Origin: Pontibacter sp. E15-1
GTDB taxonomy: Bacteria > Bacteroidota > Bacteroidia > Cytophagales > Hymenobacteraceae
Assembly (NCBI RefSeq): GCF_022601975.1
Contig: NZ_JAKVIR010000012.1
Location: 98,966 to 162,965, forward strand
Length of the DNA: 64,000 nucleotides
Direction: 5' to 3'
The position numbers and the translations under genes are program-made. Positions 19,193 to 30,800 of the stretch are shown piece after piece (positions within the stretch are counted from its first letter, which is position 1; each line of letters starts with the position of its first letter). Under the pieces are notes generated by a model. The model had not been told where the DNA came from and ran no database searches. It was given only the letters and a program-made list of their open reading frames with translations.

Positions 19193-19993
19193 ATGAAAGC
19201 GGTCAAGTATATCGGACAACGGATTTATACCACCTGGTGCTGCACCTGGTTTGTGCTTCCGTTTGTGGTTAGCTACCCTGCGCAGGCGCTCCTGATCCGG
19301 AAGGAGAAGTGGTGGCACCGCGTGCACAACATCAACCGGGGCTGGTCTACGGTGTTCCTGCGCATGTTCCTGGCCCCGCTGCAGGTAGAATGGCGCATGA
19401 AGTTCGACCCGGCCCGCCGCTATATTTTCACGGCCAACCACAGCTCCTACCTGGATATCCCGATGATGCTGCATACCATCCCCGGATTTCTTAACTTTGT
19501 GGGTAAGAGCTCGCTGGCTAAGGTGCCACTGTGGGGCAAGGTATACGATAAATTATACATCACCGTAGACCGCCGCAACCCGGTGAGCAGCGCCCGGAGC
19601 TATATAAAATCAGTCAGGACGTTGGAGCAGGGCCGCAATCTGGCGATCTTCCCGGAGGGCACGATCCCGAAAACGGCAGGCGAGAAGCTGATGGCCTTTA
19701 AGGACGGTCCGTTTAAGCTGGCCATCGAGAAGCAGCTGCCCGTGGTGCCGGTAACCATGCCCTACAACCAGCACTTCCTGCCCGACCTGGACGGGAAGCT
19801 GAAAGTGCGCTGGCACCCGCTCAAGATCATCGTGCACGAGCCGATCGAGACGCAGGGCATGACGCTGGCAAACCTGCCCGAGCTGAAAGAGCGGGTATTT
19901 AACATCATTCAAACAGAACTAACGAAACACACTAAGACGCATGTCAACGGATATTCAGACTATCAAGAAATTAGCACACTTAGCCAGGCTTGA
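19193..19993 (+). CDS. plsC: 1-acyl-sn-glycerol-3-phosphate acyltransferase
   Basis: 266 residues. The protein carries the acyltransferase motifs NHSSYLD (His83-Asp88) and FPEGT (153-157), and one N-terminal membrane segment (about 13-35). PlsC makes phosphatidic acid from lysophosphatidic acid at the inner membrane. Its last 53 bases overlap gatC in another frame, longer than the usual few-base overlap; the C-terminal tail of about 17 residues past the overlap start (MSTDIQTIKK in gatC) is probably not functional domain. The ATG at 19193 is followed directly by a typical N-terminus. Confidence 0.9.
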   Translation: MKAVKYIGQRIYTTWCCTWFVLPFVVSYPAQALLIRKEKWWHRVHNINRGWSTVFLRMFLAPLQVEWRMKFDPARRYIFTANHSSYLDIPMMLHTIPGFLNFVGKSSLAKVPLWGKVYDKLYITVDRRNPVSSARSYIKSVRTLEQGRNLAIFPEGTIPKTAGEKLMAFKDGPFKLAIEKQLPVVPVTMPYNQHFLPDLDGKLKVRWHPLKIIVHEPIETQGMTLANLPELKERVFNIIQTELTKHTKTHVNGYSDYQEISTLSQA

Positions 19994-20228
19994 GTTTAAC
20001 GAGGAGAAAGAGCAGGCCATGCTTCAGGACCTGAACAAGATCCTGAACTGGATGGACAAGCTGCGCGAGCTCGACACCACGGCCGTGGAGCCCCTGACGC
20101 ACATGTCGGAGGAGGTGAACGTGCTGCGCGAGGATATCCGCAAGAACACCGTGTCGCACGAGGAGGCGCTCCTGAACGCCCCTAAAAAAGACTCTGACTA
20201 TTTCCGGGTACCGAAAGTGCTGGAGTAA
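19941..20228 (+). CDS. gatC: Asp/Glu-tRNA(Asn/Gln) amidotransferase subunit C
   Basis: 95 residues, the usual size. GatC stabilises GatA/GatB in the enzyme that amidates misacylated Asp-tRNA(Asn) or Glu-tRNA(Gln). The motif KKLAHLARLEFNEEKE near the N-terminus and the C-terminal EALLNAPKKDSDYFRVPKVLE region (split as EALLNAPKK and DSDYFRVPKVLE) are classical. The start lies inside plsC, 53 bases before its stop codon, which suggests translational coupling. gatA and gatB are not nearby. Confidence 0.95.
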   Translation: MSTDIQTIKKLAHLARLEFNEEKEQAMLQDLNKILNWMDKLRELDTTAVEPLTHMSEEVNVLREDIRKNTVSHEEALLNAPKKDSDYFRVPKVLE

Positions 20229-20354
20229 CCCACTACCATAAGTAAAAAGACAGGTTTGGTTTGCTTTGGCTGCCGGGCAAAGTCCCTGTAGCCAACGCTG
20301 CGCGTGCGGGGTTGAATATGTCTTGTGTCTTGATACTTGTGTCGCCTCACCTAT

Positions 20355-23300
20355 ATGAACAAAATCAAGTTTTGGAAAGCCTGGGATACTTCTATCAAGT
20401 ATCCCTATCTTTTTCTGCTGCTGCTGGGAGTGCTGGCCCTGCTCCTGGGGGTATACCATTATTTTACCGGAGAGGACCTGGCCTTTGGCTGGGATAAAAT
20501 CACGGACCTGCAGGTGGTGCCGGTGCCGGTGCACGAGGTGACGCGCTTGCTGGAGCCCTTCACGCTGGCCGCCGACGGCTACCTGCTCTTCGAGCAGTAT
20601 GACGTGGGCCTGCCCGCCATCAACACCGTGGCCGCCACTCTGCTGCTGGGTATCCTGGCCATTTGCCTCGCCTTTTACACGGCGGCCATCAGCACCATGC
20701 GCCGGCTGCCCTACTTCGGTGGGGTGCTGCTGCTGATGCTCTTTCTGGCCACCTTCAACCTCGATCTGCTGGGCAGCCTCGGCAATGGCGCCAGCCAGAT
20801 GCTCCTCCTGATCACGATTGGGCTGCTGGCCACCACGAGTTACGCGTTTCAGGCATTCTGGCCGCAGGTCACGTTCTCGCTGCGGCTGCTTGCCATGCTG
20901 GTGCTCATCCTGATCGTCGGCCTGATGGTGTATGGCGTGGCCCAGTTCCCGGCCGAGCTGGTGACGCTGCATCTGGTTAGCTACAGCTCCATCGGCGCGC
21001 TGGTGGCCACCGTGCTGTTTATGGTATGGGTGGCCTACGAAAATGTGAACGCCCTGCTCTGGCTCAACACACAGGCAAAAGCCCCGGAAAAGCGGCTCAG
21101 CATGTGGCAGTTTGTGCTCATCAGCATGCTGTACCTCACCAACCTGGTGCTGCTGTACCTGCGCAACGTGGGCTACCTGCACCTCGACCTGTTCTACATC
21201 AACGGCTACGTGATCCTGCTGCTCTCTACGGTGGCGGGCTTTTGGGGCATGCGGCAGCGCGAGGCTTACTACAAGCGCCTTTTCCTGTTCCGCCCCACGG
21301 GGGCCGTGCTCTACCTCGTCTTCGCCACCATCGCCTTCCTGAGCATCGGCTACGCCTTTGCCACGGCCAACGATCCGCTCACGGTCTTTTTCCACGACAT
21401 GATCGTGTACACGCACCTGGCGTTCGGGGCCGGGTTCTTCCTCTACATCATGCTTAATTTCGGGCGGCTGATAGACCAGCGCCTGCCCGTATACAAAGTG
21501 GTGTATGAGCCCAGAAGCTTTTCGCTTTTCTCGTTTGCCCTGATGAGCCTGATTGCCTGCGCCATACTGGTGATGCGCACGCAGTACCGATCTTATTTCG
21601 ATGTGCAGGCAGGGTACTACAATTACCTCGGAGACCTGTATACCGCCTCCGACAACAGCATTCTGGCGGAGCGCTTCTATCAGGAGAGCGACCTGTATGA
21701 CGCCAACAACGTGAAGGCGAACTACAGCCTGGCTGCCCGCTACCGGCAGCAGAACCAGCGGAACAACGAGATCTTGCGGCTGAAAGACGCCATTGCGAAG
21801 CGCCCTAGCCCGAAACTGTACGTGCGACTGGGCAATCTCTACGACGAGAAACAGTTTTTCTTCGAGAAGCTGTACGTGCTGCAGGAGGGGGCGGAGAAGT
21901 TCCCGGAAAGTGGCGAGCTCTACAACAACCTGGCCCTGCTGTATGCCCAGACCAGCGTGCAGGACAGCACCGCCTACTACTTCGACCTGGCGCAGCATTA
22001 CAGCCATGACAAAGACTTTGTGCGGAGCAACAGGCTGGCCTTTTATACCCGCCAGGCCCTGCTGGGCCCCGCCAAGGAAGTGCTGGAAGATAGCCGGTCG
22101 GGCAAGAGCAAGGCCCTGCGCAGCAACATGGCTACCCTGCGCCAGCTGCTCGGCCTGGACTGGCAGACCGACGAGACCTTCATGCCCGACTCGCTGCAGG
22201 CCGTGGAGGACTTCACGCTGTTTTACAACGAAACCATCAGCCGGCTCGACAAAGGCGACACCACCCGCCTGAAAGGCATCAACGCCTACCTGGCCTCGCC
22301 GGCCAACCAGGTGTTTTATACCGATCTGCTCTACCTGAAAGGCCTCGTGCACCATTACAACGGCCTGCCCAAAGAGGGCAGGCGGGTGGTGGAGAACCTG
22401 GCCCTGCAGTCGGAGCGCAACAGCGGCTACTACTACAACGCGCTGGGCCAGTGGATGCTGGAGGAGGAGAACTATCGCGCCGCGGCGGCTTACTTTAAGC
22501 AGGCAAAAGACCATGGCTATACCTCCGCTTACCTGAGCCATGGGTATGCGCTGGCGCTGGCGCATCAGCCCCGGGAGGCACTGGCGGCGCTTCAGGAAGT
22601 AGGCTACACAGAGAATGAGGCGGCCATCGGCGTGGCCCAGGACCTGGCCGAGGTGCTGCAGCAGGACGTGAAAACCATCGCCACCGAGGTGCCCGACAAA
22701 GAGAAAGTCCAGTATCTGCTCACCTTCCTGCCCCAGCTCAGCGAGGCAGACATGGAAACGCTGGTGCGGGCCGTGACCGAGAAAGACCTGAAGCGCAGGG
22801 CCCTGGTGGCGCGCGTGGCATACCTGTTGGGCAAGCGCCGCTGGGCCGCCGCCTACCAGGCCATACAGGAAGCCTCGCCGCAGCTGCAGCCCGAAGGCGA
22901 ACTGCGGTCGGCCCTGAACCTGCAGCAGCTGCAGGTATGGCTGCACACCGAGCGCTACGACGCGCTCCTCAACAAGATGGACAAGCTATACCTCACAGAC
23001 CGCGACAAGCGCAAGGGGCTGTACTTTAAGGCCCGGGTTGCCGAGGCCAGGGGCCGGAAGGAGGAGGCCGCCGCACGGTATGACCAGGCCCTGAAGATGC
23101 TCCTCTACGACGAGGAGGTGGTGCTGGCCGCCGCCGACTTCTACAAAAGCTACAAGCCCAAAGGAGAACAGGCCTACAACATCCTGCTCAGCGGCATCAC
23201 CTATAACCCCTATGCAGCCGGGCTGCAAAAAGCCTACGCGCTGGAAAGCCTGGAGCAAGGGCTGTTCAGTTACGCGGAGCAGGCGCAGGAAAACTTGTGC

Positions 23301-23396
23301 AGCTTGCTTGATCCGTCAGAATATAGTACATTTAGTGAGAAATTAGAACAGAAACGCCAGGAGATAGCGGCCCGTGCCGACGAATGGCAACAATGA
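20355..23396 (+). CDS. Large membrane protein with C-terminal TPR-like repeats
   Basis: 1013 residues from the ATG at 20355 ([10 protein letters not shown]). The first 400 residues contain about 11 transmembrane segments, for example [17 protein letters not shown] and [19 protein letters not shown]. The rest is alpha-helical with tetratricopeptide-like pairs ([59 protein letters not shown]), so an inner-membrane domain carries a large soluble repeat domain, probably on the periplasmic side. No enzyme motif is visible and no family name is offered. The ABC ATPase gene starts 10 bases after its stop, so they are likely cotranscribed. Confidence 0.82.
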   Translation: MNKIKFWKAWDTSIKYPYLFLLLLGVLALLLGVYHYFTGEDLAFGWDKITDLQVVPVPVHEVTRLLEPFTLAADGYLLFEQYDVGLPAINTVAATLLLGILAICLAFYTAAISTMRRLPYFGGVLLLMLFLATFNLDLLGSLGNGASQMLLLITIGLLATTSYAFQAFWPQVTFSLRLLAMLVLILIVGLMVYGVAQFPAELVTLHLVSYSSIGALVATVLFMVWVAYENVNALLWLNTQAKAPEKRLSMWQFVLISMLYLTNLVLLYLRNVGYLHLDLFYINGYVILLLSTVAGFWGMRQREAYYKRLFLFRPTGAVLYLVFATIAFLSIGYAFATANDPLTVFFHDMIVYTHLAFGAGFFLYIMLNFGRLIDQRLPVYKVVYEPRSFSLFSFALMSLIACAILVMRTQYRSYFDVQAGYYNYLGDLYTASDNSILAERFYQESDLYDANNVKANYSLAARYRQQNQRNNEILRLKDAIAKRPSPKLYVRLGNLYDEKQFFFEKLYVLQEGAEKFPESGELYNNLALLYAQTSVQDSTAYYFDLAQHYSHDKDFVRSNRLAFYTRQALLGPAKEVLEDSRSGKSKALRSNMATLRQLLGLDWQTDETFMPDSLQAVEDFTLFYNETISRLDKGDTTRLKGINAYLASPANQVFYTDLLYLKGLVHHYNGLPKEGRRVVENLALQSERNSGYYYNALGQWMLEEENYRAAAAYFKQAKDHGYTSAYLSHGYALALAHQPREALAALQEVGYTENEAAIGVAQDLAEVLQQDVKTIATEVPDKEKVQYLLTFLPQLSEADMETLVRAVTEKDLKRRALVARVAYLLGKRRWAAAYQAIQEASPQLQPEGELRSALNLQQLQVWLHTERYDALLNKMDKLYLTDRDKRKGLYFKARVAEARGRKEEAAARYDQALKMLLYDEEVVLAAADFYKSYKPKGEQAYNILLSGITYNPYAAGLQKAYALESLEQGLFSYAEQAQENLCSLLDPSEYSTFSEKLEQKRQEIAARADEWQQ

Positions 23397-23406
23397 AAAA
23401 GGCCGT

Positions 23407-24135
23407 ATGAACGTACTGATCGAAACGCACGACATCTCGAAAATATACCGCATGGGCGCGGAAACCATACACGCCCTTAAGTCGGTGTCTATCACGATAA
23501 CCAAAGGCGAGTATGTGGCCTTTATGGGGCCGTCAGGCTCTGGCAAGTCTACGTTCATGAACATCATCGGCTGCCTCGACACCCCCACCGGCGGCACCTA
23601 TATCCTCAACGGCAACGACGTGAGCAACATGACCGACAACGAGCTGGCCGAGGTGCGCAACAAGGAGATTGGGTTCGTGTTCCAGACCTTTAACCTGCTA
23701 CCCCGCCAGTCGTCTTTAGACAATGTGGCCCTGCCGCTGATTTACGCCGGTTACGGCAAGAGCGCGCGCGAGGAGAAGGCGCAGCGGGCGCTGGAGAGCG
23801 TAGGTCTCGGCACCCGCGGCAAGCACAAGCCGAACGAGCTTTCGGGAGGCCAGCGGCAGCGTGTGGCCATCGCGCGCGCCCTGATCAACAACCCCAGCAT
23901 CATCCTGGCCGATGAGCCCACCGGAAACCTGGACTCCAAGACATCCTACGAGATCATGGAGCTGTTTGAGGACCTGCACTCCAAGGGAAACACCATCATC
24001 ATGGTGACCCACGAGGAGGACATCGCCAAGTACGCGCACCGCATCATCCGGATGCGCGACGGCCTGATCGAGTCTGACACCATAAACGAGGATTTTGCGA
24101 CTGCCGGGAAACTGCAGTCGCCGCACCACCCATGA
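23407..24135 (+). CDS. ABC transporter ATP-binding protein, MacB/LolD type
   Basis: 242 residues from the ATG at 23407. Walker A is GPSGSGKST (41-49), the signature is LSGGQRQR, Walker B is [13 protein letters not shown], and the H-loop follows (MVTHEEDIA). The C-terminal RMRDGLI tail is typical of MacB/LolD/FtsE-like ATPases that serve mechanotransmission or lipoprotein/peptide export permeases. No FtsX/MacB-type permease is adjacent, so the partner is elsewhere, or it is the upstream multi-spanning protein (untested). It overlaps the next gene by four bases (ATGA). Confidence 0.92.
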   Translation: MNVLIETHDISKIYRMGAETIHALKSVSITITKGEYVAFMGPSGSGKSTFMNIIGCLDTPTGGTYILNGNDVSNMTDNELAEVRNKEIGFVFQTFNLLPRQSSLDNVALPLIYAGYGKSAREEKAQRALESVGLGTRGKHKPNELSGGQRQRVAIARALINNPSIILADEPTGNLDSKTSYEIMELFEDLHSKGNTIIMVTHEEDIAKYAHRIIRMRDGLIESDTINEDFATAGKLQSPHHP

Positions 24136-24680
24136 AACTATACACCAAAACAGGCGATAACGGCACCACCGCGCTCATCGGGGGCACCCGCGTGGCCAAG
24201 TCTGACTTGCGCATCGAAGCTTACGGCACCGTGGACGAGCTGAACTCCTACATCGGGCTGGTGCGCGACCAGGACGTGAATCAGGGGCGCGCCGCCGTGC
24301 TGAAGGAAGTGCAGGACCGCCTGTTTACCATCGGCGCCTTGCTGGCCACCGACCCAGAGAAGTCGAGGATGAAAACCCCCGACCTGCACGAGGAGGACAT
24401 TGCCCTGCTTGAGCAGGAAATAGACAGGATGACGGCCGAGGTGCCGCCGCTGCGCGCCTTCGTGCTGCCGGGCGGCCACCAGTCTGTCTCCTTCTGCCAT
24501 GTGGCGCGTTGTGTGTGCCGTCGGGCAGAGCGCCTCGCCATTCATCTGCAGGAGCATTCGCCAGTGGAAGAGCTGGTTATAAAATACCTGAACAGACTGT
24601 CTGACTATCTGTTTGCACTTTGCCGTAAAATGACCCAGGAGCTCGGCGCCGAGGAAATAACCTGGCAGCCGCGTGTCTGA
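24132..24680 (+). CDS. PduO-type cob(I)yrinic acid a,c-diamide adenosyltransferase
   Basis: 182 residues. It transfers the adenosyl group from ATP to cob(I)alamin or its precursor, making coenzyme B12. The N-terminus [20 protein letters not shown] is the ATP-binding motif of the PduO family, [14 protein letters not shown] follows, and [11 protein letters not shown] with FVLPGG is the second active-site region. Length is standard. It overlaps the ABC ATPase gene by ATGA at 24132-24135, so the two are translationally coupled, though no functional link is evident. No cobalamin riboswitch was seen upstream. Confidence 0.93.
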   Translation: MKLYTKTGDNGTTALIGGTRVAKSDLRIEAYGTVDELNSYIGLVRDQDVNQGRAAVLKEVQDRLFTIGALLATDPEKSRMKTPDLHEEDIALLEQEIDRMTAEVPPLRAFVLPGGHQSVSFCHVARCVCRRAERLAIHLQEHSPVEELVIKYLNRLSDYLFALCRKMTQELGAEEITWQPRV

Positions 24681-24708
24681 AATAATTATCAACAAAAAAC
24701 AAATCACT

Positions 24709-25782
24709 ATGTCAGTGGATACACTCACTATACCTACTCAGCGTGCCGAAACATCACGCATCTCGGAGGTGGACTTCAACAACCTGCAGTTCGGGAAAAC
24801 TTTCTCAGACCATATGTTCATGGTCGATTACAAGGACGGAGCCTGGCAGGAGCCGCAAGTGGTGCCTTACGGCAACATGTCGCTGAGCCCGGCCACTTCT
24901 TCGCTGCACTATGGCCAGGCCCTGTTTGAGGGGATGAAAGCCTACAAGGACAAGAACGGCGATATCCTTCTCTTCAGACCCTTGGCTAACCTGCAGCGCC
25001 TCAACAAGTCGGCGGAGCGCCTGTGCATGCCCGAGTTGCCGGAAGACCTGTTTATGCAGGGACTGGAGCAGCTGCTGAAGCTGGACAAAGACTGGGTGCC
25101 TACGCAAGAGGGAAGCTCGCTATACATCCGCCCGGTGATGTTCGCCACAGACGACTACATCGGTGTAAGGGCATCGCTCACGTACCGCTTCCTGATCATC
25201 ACCTGCCCGGTGGGCAAGTACTACGACAAGCCTGTGAAAGTAGCGGTGGAGCCGCACTACGTACGCTCGGCAGAGGGGGGCGCAGGCTATGCCAAAGCCG
25301 CCGGAAACTATGCCGCCGCCTTGCTGCCATCGCGCAAAATGCAGGAGAAGGGGTATGACCAGCTGATCTGGACAGACGCAAAGGAACACAAGTACGTGGA
25401 GGAGTCGGGTACGATGAACGTGATGTTCGTGATCGACGACGTGCTGGTGACGCCAAGCCTGAGCACCAGCATCCTGCACGGCGTGACCCGCGACAGCGTG
25501 CTGCAGGTAGCCAAAGACCTGGGGTATAAAGTAGAGGAGCGCAAGGTGGCCGTAGACGAGGTGATTGAGGCACAGAAGGCCGGCAAGCTGAAAGAGGCGT
25601 TCGGAACCGGAACGGCGGCCATCATCTCGCAGATCGCCCTGATCCACCACGACGGCACCGACTATGAATTGCCAGCCGTGGAAGGCCGCGAGATCTCGAA
25701 CCGCGTAGCCGAAGAGCTGAACAAAATCAGAACCGGCCAGGCGCCCGATACCCACAACTGGGTGCACAAAGTTAGCCTGTAA
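24709..25782 (+). CDS. ilvE: Branched-chain amino acid aminotransferase
   Basis: 357 residues from the ATG at 24709; an in-frame GTG at 24673 inside the preceding gene is disfavoured. It is a PLP-dependent fold-type IV enzyme that makes Val, Leu and Ile from their keto acids in the cytoplasm. Family features are LHYGQALFEGMKAYK, the EESGTMNVMFVIDD segment, and the TPSLSTSILHGVTRDSVLQ loop. The group with N-terminal FNNLQFGKTFSDHMF is the long type found in Bacteroidota. It starts 28 bases after the adenosyltransferase gene. Confidence 0.95.
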   Translation: MSVDTLTIPTQRAETSRISEVDFNNLQFGKTFSDHMFMVDYKDGAWQEPQVVPYGNMSLSPATSSLHYGQALFEGMKAYKDKNGDILLFRPLANLQRLNKSAERLCMPELPEDLFMQGLEQLLKLDKDWVPTQEGSSLYIRPVMFATDDYIGVRASLTYRFLIITCPVGKYYDKPVKVAVEPHYVRSAEGGAGYAKAAGNYAAALLPSRKMQEKGYDQLIWTDAKEHKYVEESGTMNVMFVIDDVLVTPSLSTSILHGVTRDSVLQVAKDLGYKVEERKVAVDEVIEAQKAGKLKEAFGTGTAAIISQIALIHHDGTDYELPAVEGREISNRVAEELNKIRTGQAPDTHNWVHKVSL

Positions 25783-25884
25783 CAATTAAATCAGAGACGG
25801 GTGCTGCTGTATAAGTTGATAGGCTTGTATGGCAGCATTTCGTTTTTTATACAGTATACATCATCTACATAAACACTAAAACCC

Positions 25885-26962
25885 ATGACAACTGAACAGG
25901 TTAGGGAGTTAAAGGTCAGAGTTGAGGCCTTGAGGAGGTATCTTTGACTACGCTGCCAAGAAACAGCAAATAGAAGAGACGGAGCAGAAAACCACGGCCC
26001 CCGATTTCTGGGATGACCCCAAGGAGGCCGAGAAGATCCTGAAAGAGGTGAAGTTGGTGAAGGTATGGACAGACCATTACGAGGAGGTGGAGAAAGCCGT
26101 CTCGGATTTCGAGGTGCTGTTCGACTTTTACAAAGAGGGCGATGTGTCGGAGGAGGACATTCTGCAGGAGTTTAAAAAAGCTAGCGAGGCCGTGGAGGGG
26201 CTGGAGTTCAAGCGCATGCTGAGCGGCGAGGAAGACCAGCTGAGCGCCATCCTGGAGATCAACCCGGGCGCGGGCGGCACCGAGAGCCAGGACTGGGCCG
26301 AGATGCTGATGCGCATGTACATCATGTGGGCCGAGTCGCACAAGTTTGGCGTGAAGCAGATCAGCTACCAACCCGGCGACGGCGCAGGTATAAAATCGGC
26401 CACGCTCGAGATTACCGGCGATTTTGCGTACGGGTACCTGAAGTCGGAGATCGGTGTGCACCGGCTGGTGCGCATCTCGCCGTTCGACTCAGGCGGTCGG
26501 CGTCATACCTCGTTTGCCTCCGTGTTCTCATACCCCGTCGTGGACGACACCATCAATATTGAGGTGAACCCAGGCGATATCGATTGGGACACATACCGCG
26601 CGGGCGGCGCGGGCGGCCAGAACGTGAACAAGGTGGAAACGGCCGTGCGCCTGAAGCACAAGCCAACCGGTATCGTGATTGAGTGCCAGATCGAGCGCTC
26701 GCAGCTGATGAACAAGGAGCACGCACTCCGCATGCTGCGCTCGCGCCTCTACCAGATGGAGATCGAGAAGCGCAACGAGGAGCGCGACCGTATCGAGAGC
26801 ACCAAAAAGCGCATCGATTTCGGCTCACAGATCCGCAACTACGTGCTGCACCCCTACAAGCTCATCAAAGACATCCGGACCGGTGTGGAGCGCACCGACG
26901 TGCAAAACGTGCTGGACGGAGACCTGGACGAGTACATCAAAGCGTTCCTGATGCAGGCATAG
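25885..26962 (+). CDS. prfB: Peptide chain release factor 2, with programmed +1 frameshift
   Basis: The gene is read as 25885-25944 joined to 25946-26962, giving 358 residues. The first 20 codons ([20 protein letters not shown]) end at an in-frame TGA (25945-25947); skipping base 25945 continues as [15 protein letters not shown]. The tripeptide anticodon SPF (in RISPFDSGG) and the GGQ motif ([12 protein letters not shown]) identify RF2, which reads UGA and UAA stops on the ribosome. Start and frame follow the classical prfB arrangement. Calling only the second frame from the ATG at 26048 would lose 54 residues at the N-terminus. Confidence 0.96.
25933..25948 (+). promoter_or_regulatory. prfB programmed frameshift site
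   Basis: The order is AGGAGG (25933-25938), TAT, then CTT-TGA-C (25942-25948). The AGGAGG acts as an internal Shine-Dalgarno three bases before the CTT slip codon; slow reading of UGA when RF2 is scarce lets the ribosome slip +1 to make RF2, an autoregulatory loop established in many bacteria. Confidence 0.95.
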
Positions 26963-26978
26963 CTACCTGTTTCCAGAC

Positions 26979-27020
26979 AAAAAAAAGCAGCGGTACCCTA
27001 CAGGTGTCGCTGCTTTTTTT
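26979..27020 (+). terminator. Terminator of prfB
   Basis: AAAAAAAGCAGCG pairs with CGCTGCTTTTTTT around a loop of about 16 bases. Confidence 0.9.
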
Positions 27021-27810
27021 CTGCCTTTTTCATACCTAGAGCACTGTAGCTTTTAGGAAGTTGTTGAAAGATGGCACACTCACCAGGCATAACAATTTGG
27101 GCGTTTATCAGGCATAACTGTCCTATCATTTTCTTGTAGGGAAACAGCATTTACTGGTATACTATTGCGATAAGTGAGTCAGTACATGCCTGGAAATGAT
27201 TCAAAAAATCTTTGAGTCACATGTGAAAATATCACAATTACAGGTATTTAATGTTATGGACTGGCCTGTGGTAGTATAGTAAGTAATATAGTGTTTTGCC
27301 AGAATGCTAAAAATATAACTTTAGTGTTAGAGAAAAAGCATCAATATAGTTGATTTAAAGTGAGTGCTTGCTTAAGTCAAGTGTTTGCTTGCTACAATAA
27401 CAAAGGATAGATAACAATATTGTTGTGACATTAATAATGCAGGGCCTTTACTGTAGAATTAATTTTTTTATCGCCTATTGCTTTTGAATTTGCTAATCCA
27501 TAATATTGACAGTCGATTTTTACTTAGGACAACACAGTGGCAAAGTAGTAATCTTTGCTAATTGAATGCCCTTATATCGATCCATTCTTATTTTAGCTTC
27601 GATGTGTCTGTTGTAGAGCGCAATAGCTAAGATTAATATTCACCAAAACTTTGATAGTAGACTTTTAAGAAGATTTGTACACCCAGTCTCAGAAGCGTCT
27701 TTTGTACCGATCTGTAGCATAGGTGCTGTGCTAATGAATTTATATTGCCTTGTAATTCCAATTAACCAGTTTATTTTAACATTAATTTCAACCTTAACTA
27801 CACACAACAC
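27021..27810 (+). promoter_or_regulatory. Long AT-rich leader of the susC-like gene
   Basis: Nearly 800 bases without a plausible gene, far more AT-rich than its surroundings. No exact TAnnTTTG box was found; AGTAATCTTTGC near 27550 comes close. There is no adjacent SusR, sigma/anti-sigma or hybrid two-component gene on either side, so control of the pair is not visible from the sequence. Confidence 0.4.
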
Positions 27811-30800
27811 ATGCGAAAATTATTACTGATAAGTTTTGCGATGGTGCTCATGCTGCTTCAGCAGGCCCATGCGCAGAGCAGAACGGTTACCGGCACGGTG
27901 ACTGACCAAAGCACATCCCAAGGGTTGCCGGGGGTCGCGGTAATTGTAAAAGGCACAACCGTTGGGACTGCCACAGGCGTGAATGGCTCCTACACTATAA
28001 ATGTTCCGACGAGCGGCGCGACACTGGTGTTCCGTTACATTGGGTATCAGACTGTTGAACGCCAGGCAGGCGACGCAAGCACTGTAAATGTTGCGCTCTC
28101 TGTAGACAATAAGCAGTTAGAGGAAGTGGTAGTAACGGCTCTGGGCTTCAAAGAAGACAAAGACAAAGTAGGTGCTTCGACCAGCCAGGTATCTGGTTCC
28201 AAAATTGCTCAGTCTGGCGAAACAAGTGCGGTAACTGGCCTTTCAGGCAAAGCCTCTGGTATTCAAATTACCCGTTCGTCTGGTGATCCAGGTGCAGGTG
28301 CATACATACAGATTCGTGGTCAGTCTACCATCACAAACTCAGTACAGCCGCTCATCATTATAGATGGTGTGCCGGTTAGCAACAGTTCCTTGGGGTCAGG
28401 GGTAGGCGGTGTGGTACAGCAGTCTCGTCTGAACGACATCAACCCGAACGATATTGAATCTATTCAGATTTTGAAAGGTGCCTCAGCCGCCGCGCTGTGG
28501 GGCTCTCGCGCTGCAAACGGAGTAATGGTTATTACAACCAAAAGAGGTTCTTCAGGCAAGGGGAAAATCAATATTGGCTACGATGTAACCTACTCTTTAG
28601 ACAAGATTAGCTACACGCACGACCTACAGGATAAATATGGCCAAGGGTCTGGTGGAAATTATTCGCCAACCAATTCTCTTTCTTTCGGAGACAAGATTGC
28701 GGACAGAACAGGGGGTGCCGATGATGTAGATAAAACAGGTAGAAAATTTGTTGCTCAGGATGGCACGGAATACTTCCCAATCACGAAGAAAAATGATCGT
28801 TCTGTATTTCTAGATGATAACTTTGATGCTGTGTTCCAGAACGGCCACTTTGTGGAGCAAAATCTGAGCTTCAGTGGCGGTGATCAGGATGGAAACTTCT
28901 ATGCCAGTATTTCTGACCTGAACCAGGAGGGCATCATTCGTAACAACAGCGACTACCGCAGAACAACTGCCCGTATCAATGCAGAGAAAAGATTAGCTCC
29001 AGCGTTTAAGGCCAGCGGTAACGTAACCTACTCTAAAATAAGCTCTAACCGAGTGCAGCAAGGGTCAAATACATCTGGATTATACCTGGGTTTCCTGCGT
29101 ACGCCTTCCGACTTCGACATCAGAGACTATAAAGGCACCTACTTCAATGCCGCCGGAGACGCCTTATTGGGCAGGCAGCGCTCATACAGAAGATATTTGG
29201 GAGACAATGCAAGCCCAATTTACAACAACCCGCTTTGGACGATCAATGAGCAGCGCAATACCAGTGATGTGGATCGATTTATCGGTTCTTTTGAGTTTGC
29301 CTATGAGCCTACTACATGGTTAAACTTTATCGCACGTGCGGGAGCGGACCATTACACTGATCAGCGTTTAACGTTCTTCCCGTTATTCTCGGCTGAGAAT
29401 GCCGGAAACGGATCTGCTACTGAGGAAACACTCGCAGAAACGCAGCTAAACGCAGACTTCATCACCCGCGCGACGCATTCTTTTGGAGATCTGGTCACAG
29501 GTTCATTCCTAGTGGGTATGAACCTGAACCAGCGCAAGTACAACAGCATTGGGGGTACATATCGTAACTTCGTGCTTGGCCAGAGTATCAGCAACTTCTC
29601 TAACGCCACAAATGAGAATACAACACCGTCTGACTTTGAGTCGACACGTCGTAATGCAGCAGCTTATGCAACAACCACGATTGGCTACAACGACATGGTG
29701 TACCTGAACGCTTCAGGCCGCTTGGAGAGCGCCTCTACGTTTGGCTCTCAGGCTCAGAGTTCTTTCTTTTACCCTGCCGCCGACGTGGCTTTCCAGTTCA
29801 GTAAGTTAGCCCCATTTGCAAACAGCAGGATTCTGAGCTTTGGTAAACTGCGCGCAGGTTACGGTGAAGTGGGAGTTGAGCCTGGTCCATACCTGACAAC
29901 GGATGACTGGGTTCCTGCCTTCTTCAGCGAAAGCTGGGGTCCAGGATTGGATGCCAATGCCTATAACGGAGCCTTCGTGCGAAATGACGTGAAGGGTAAC
30001 CCCGAACTGAAGCCAGAGCGCAAAAAAGAGTTTGAAGTAGGAACTGACCTGCGTTTCTTCGCGGATCGTTTGACGCTTAGCGCTACTTACTACACGAACG
30101 AAACCACTGACGCGATCTTCAATCTGCCGCAGGCGCCATCTTCTGGTTACCTGTTCAAAACTGCTAACGCCGCTACTTTGGAGAACAAAGGTATTGAGTT
30201 GGAAGTGGACGGACGCATTCTGTCAAAGGGTGACTTTACCTGGAACGTTGGTGGTAACTGGACAAGAAACCGCAATAAGGTAACTGACTTGAGAGGCGTA
30301 GAGTCGCTTTTCCTTGCTGGTTTCACTGGAGTATCATCAAGAGCAGTGGAAGGACAACCAGTTGGCGTACTTTGGGGTGGCCGGTATGAGCGTAACGAGG
30401 ATGGTAGCATCGCCACGAACGAAAATGGGTTCCCGCTCACCGCAGCAACTGAGGGCGTGATCGGTAACCCGAACCCAGACTTCAGAGGCGGTATCAATAC
30501 GAGGTTGGCTTACAAAGGGCTTAGCCTGTTCACACTGTTCGAATACTCGAAGGGTGGTGACATCTGGGCTGGTACAGAAGGCGTATTGCGGAACTTCGGA
30601 CGATCTACTTATACCGCAGATGAGGTAACTCTTTCTGCACAGGACGCTGCTTCTATCTATACCTACAGTGGCAACCTGGTTTCTGAGAAGTATGCCCCCA
30701 ATGCAGATGGCTCTTATACCTTCCGTGGCAGGGTAGAGGACTTTGGCGGCGGTAACGTTGCTTTGGATCAGGCTTACTTCACTTCTATCGGAGGTGGATT

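Noticed and set aside
19980..22946. 988-residue minus-strand frame
   Set aside because: It is the reverse-complement shadow of the membrane-TPR gene; composition is rich in His, Gln and Val without any domain, and the plus-strand gene is clearly real.
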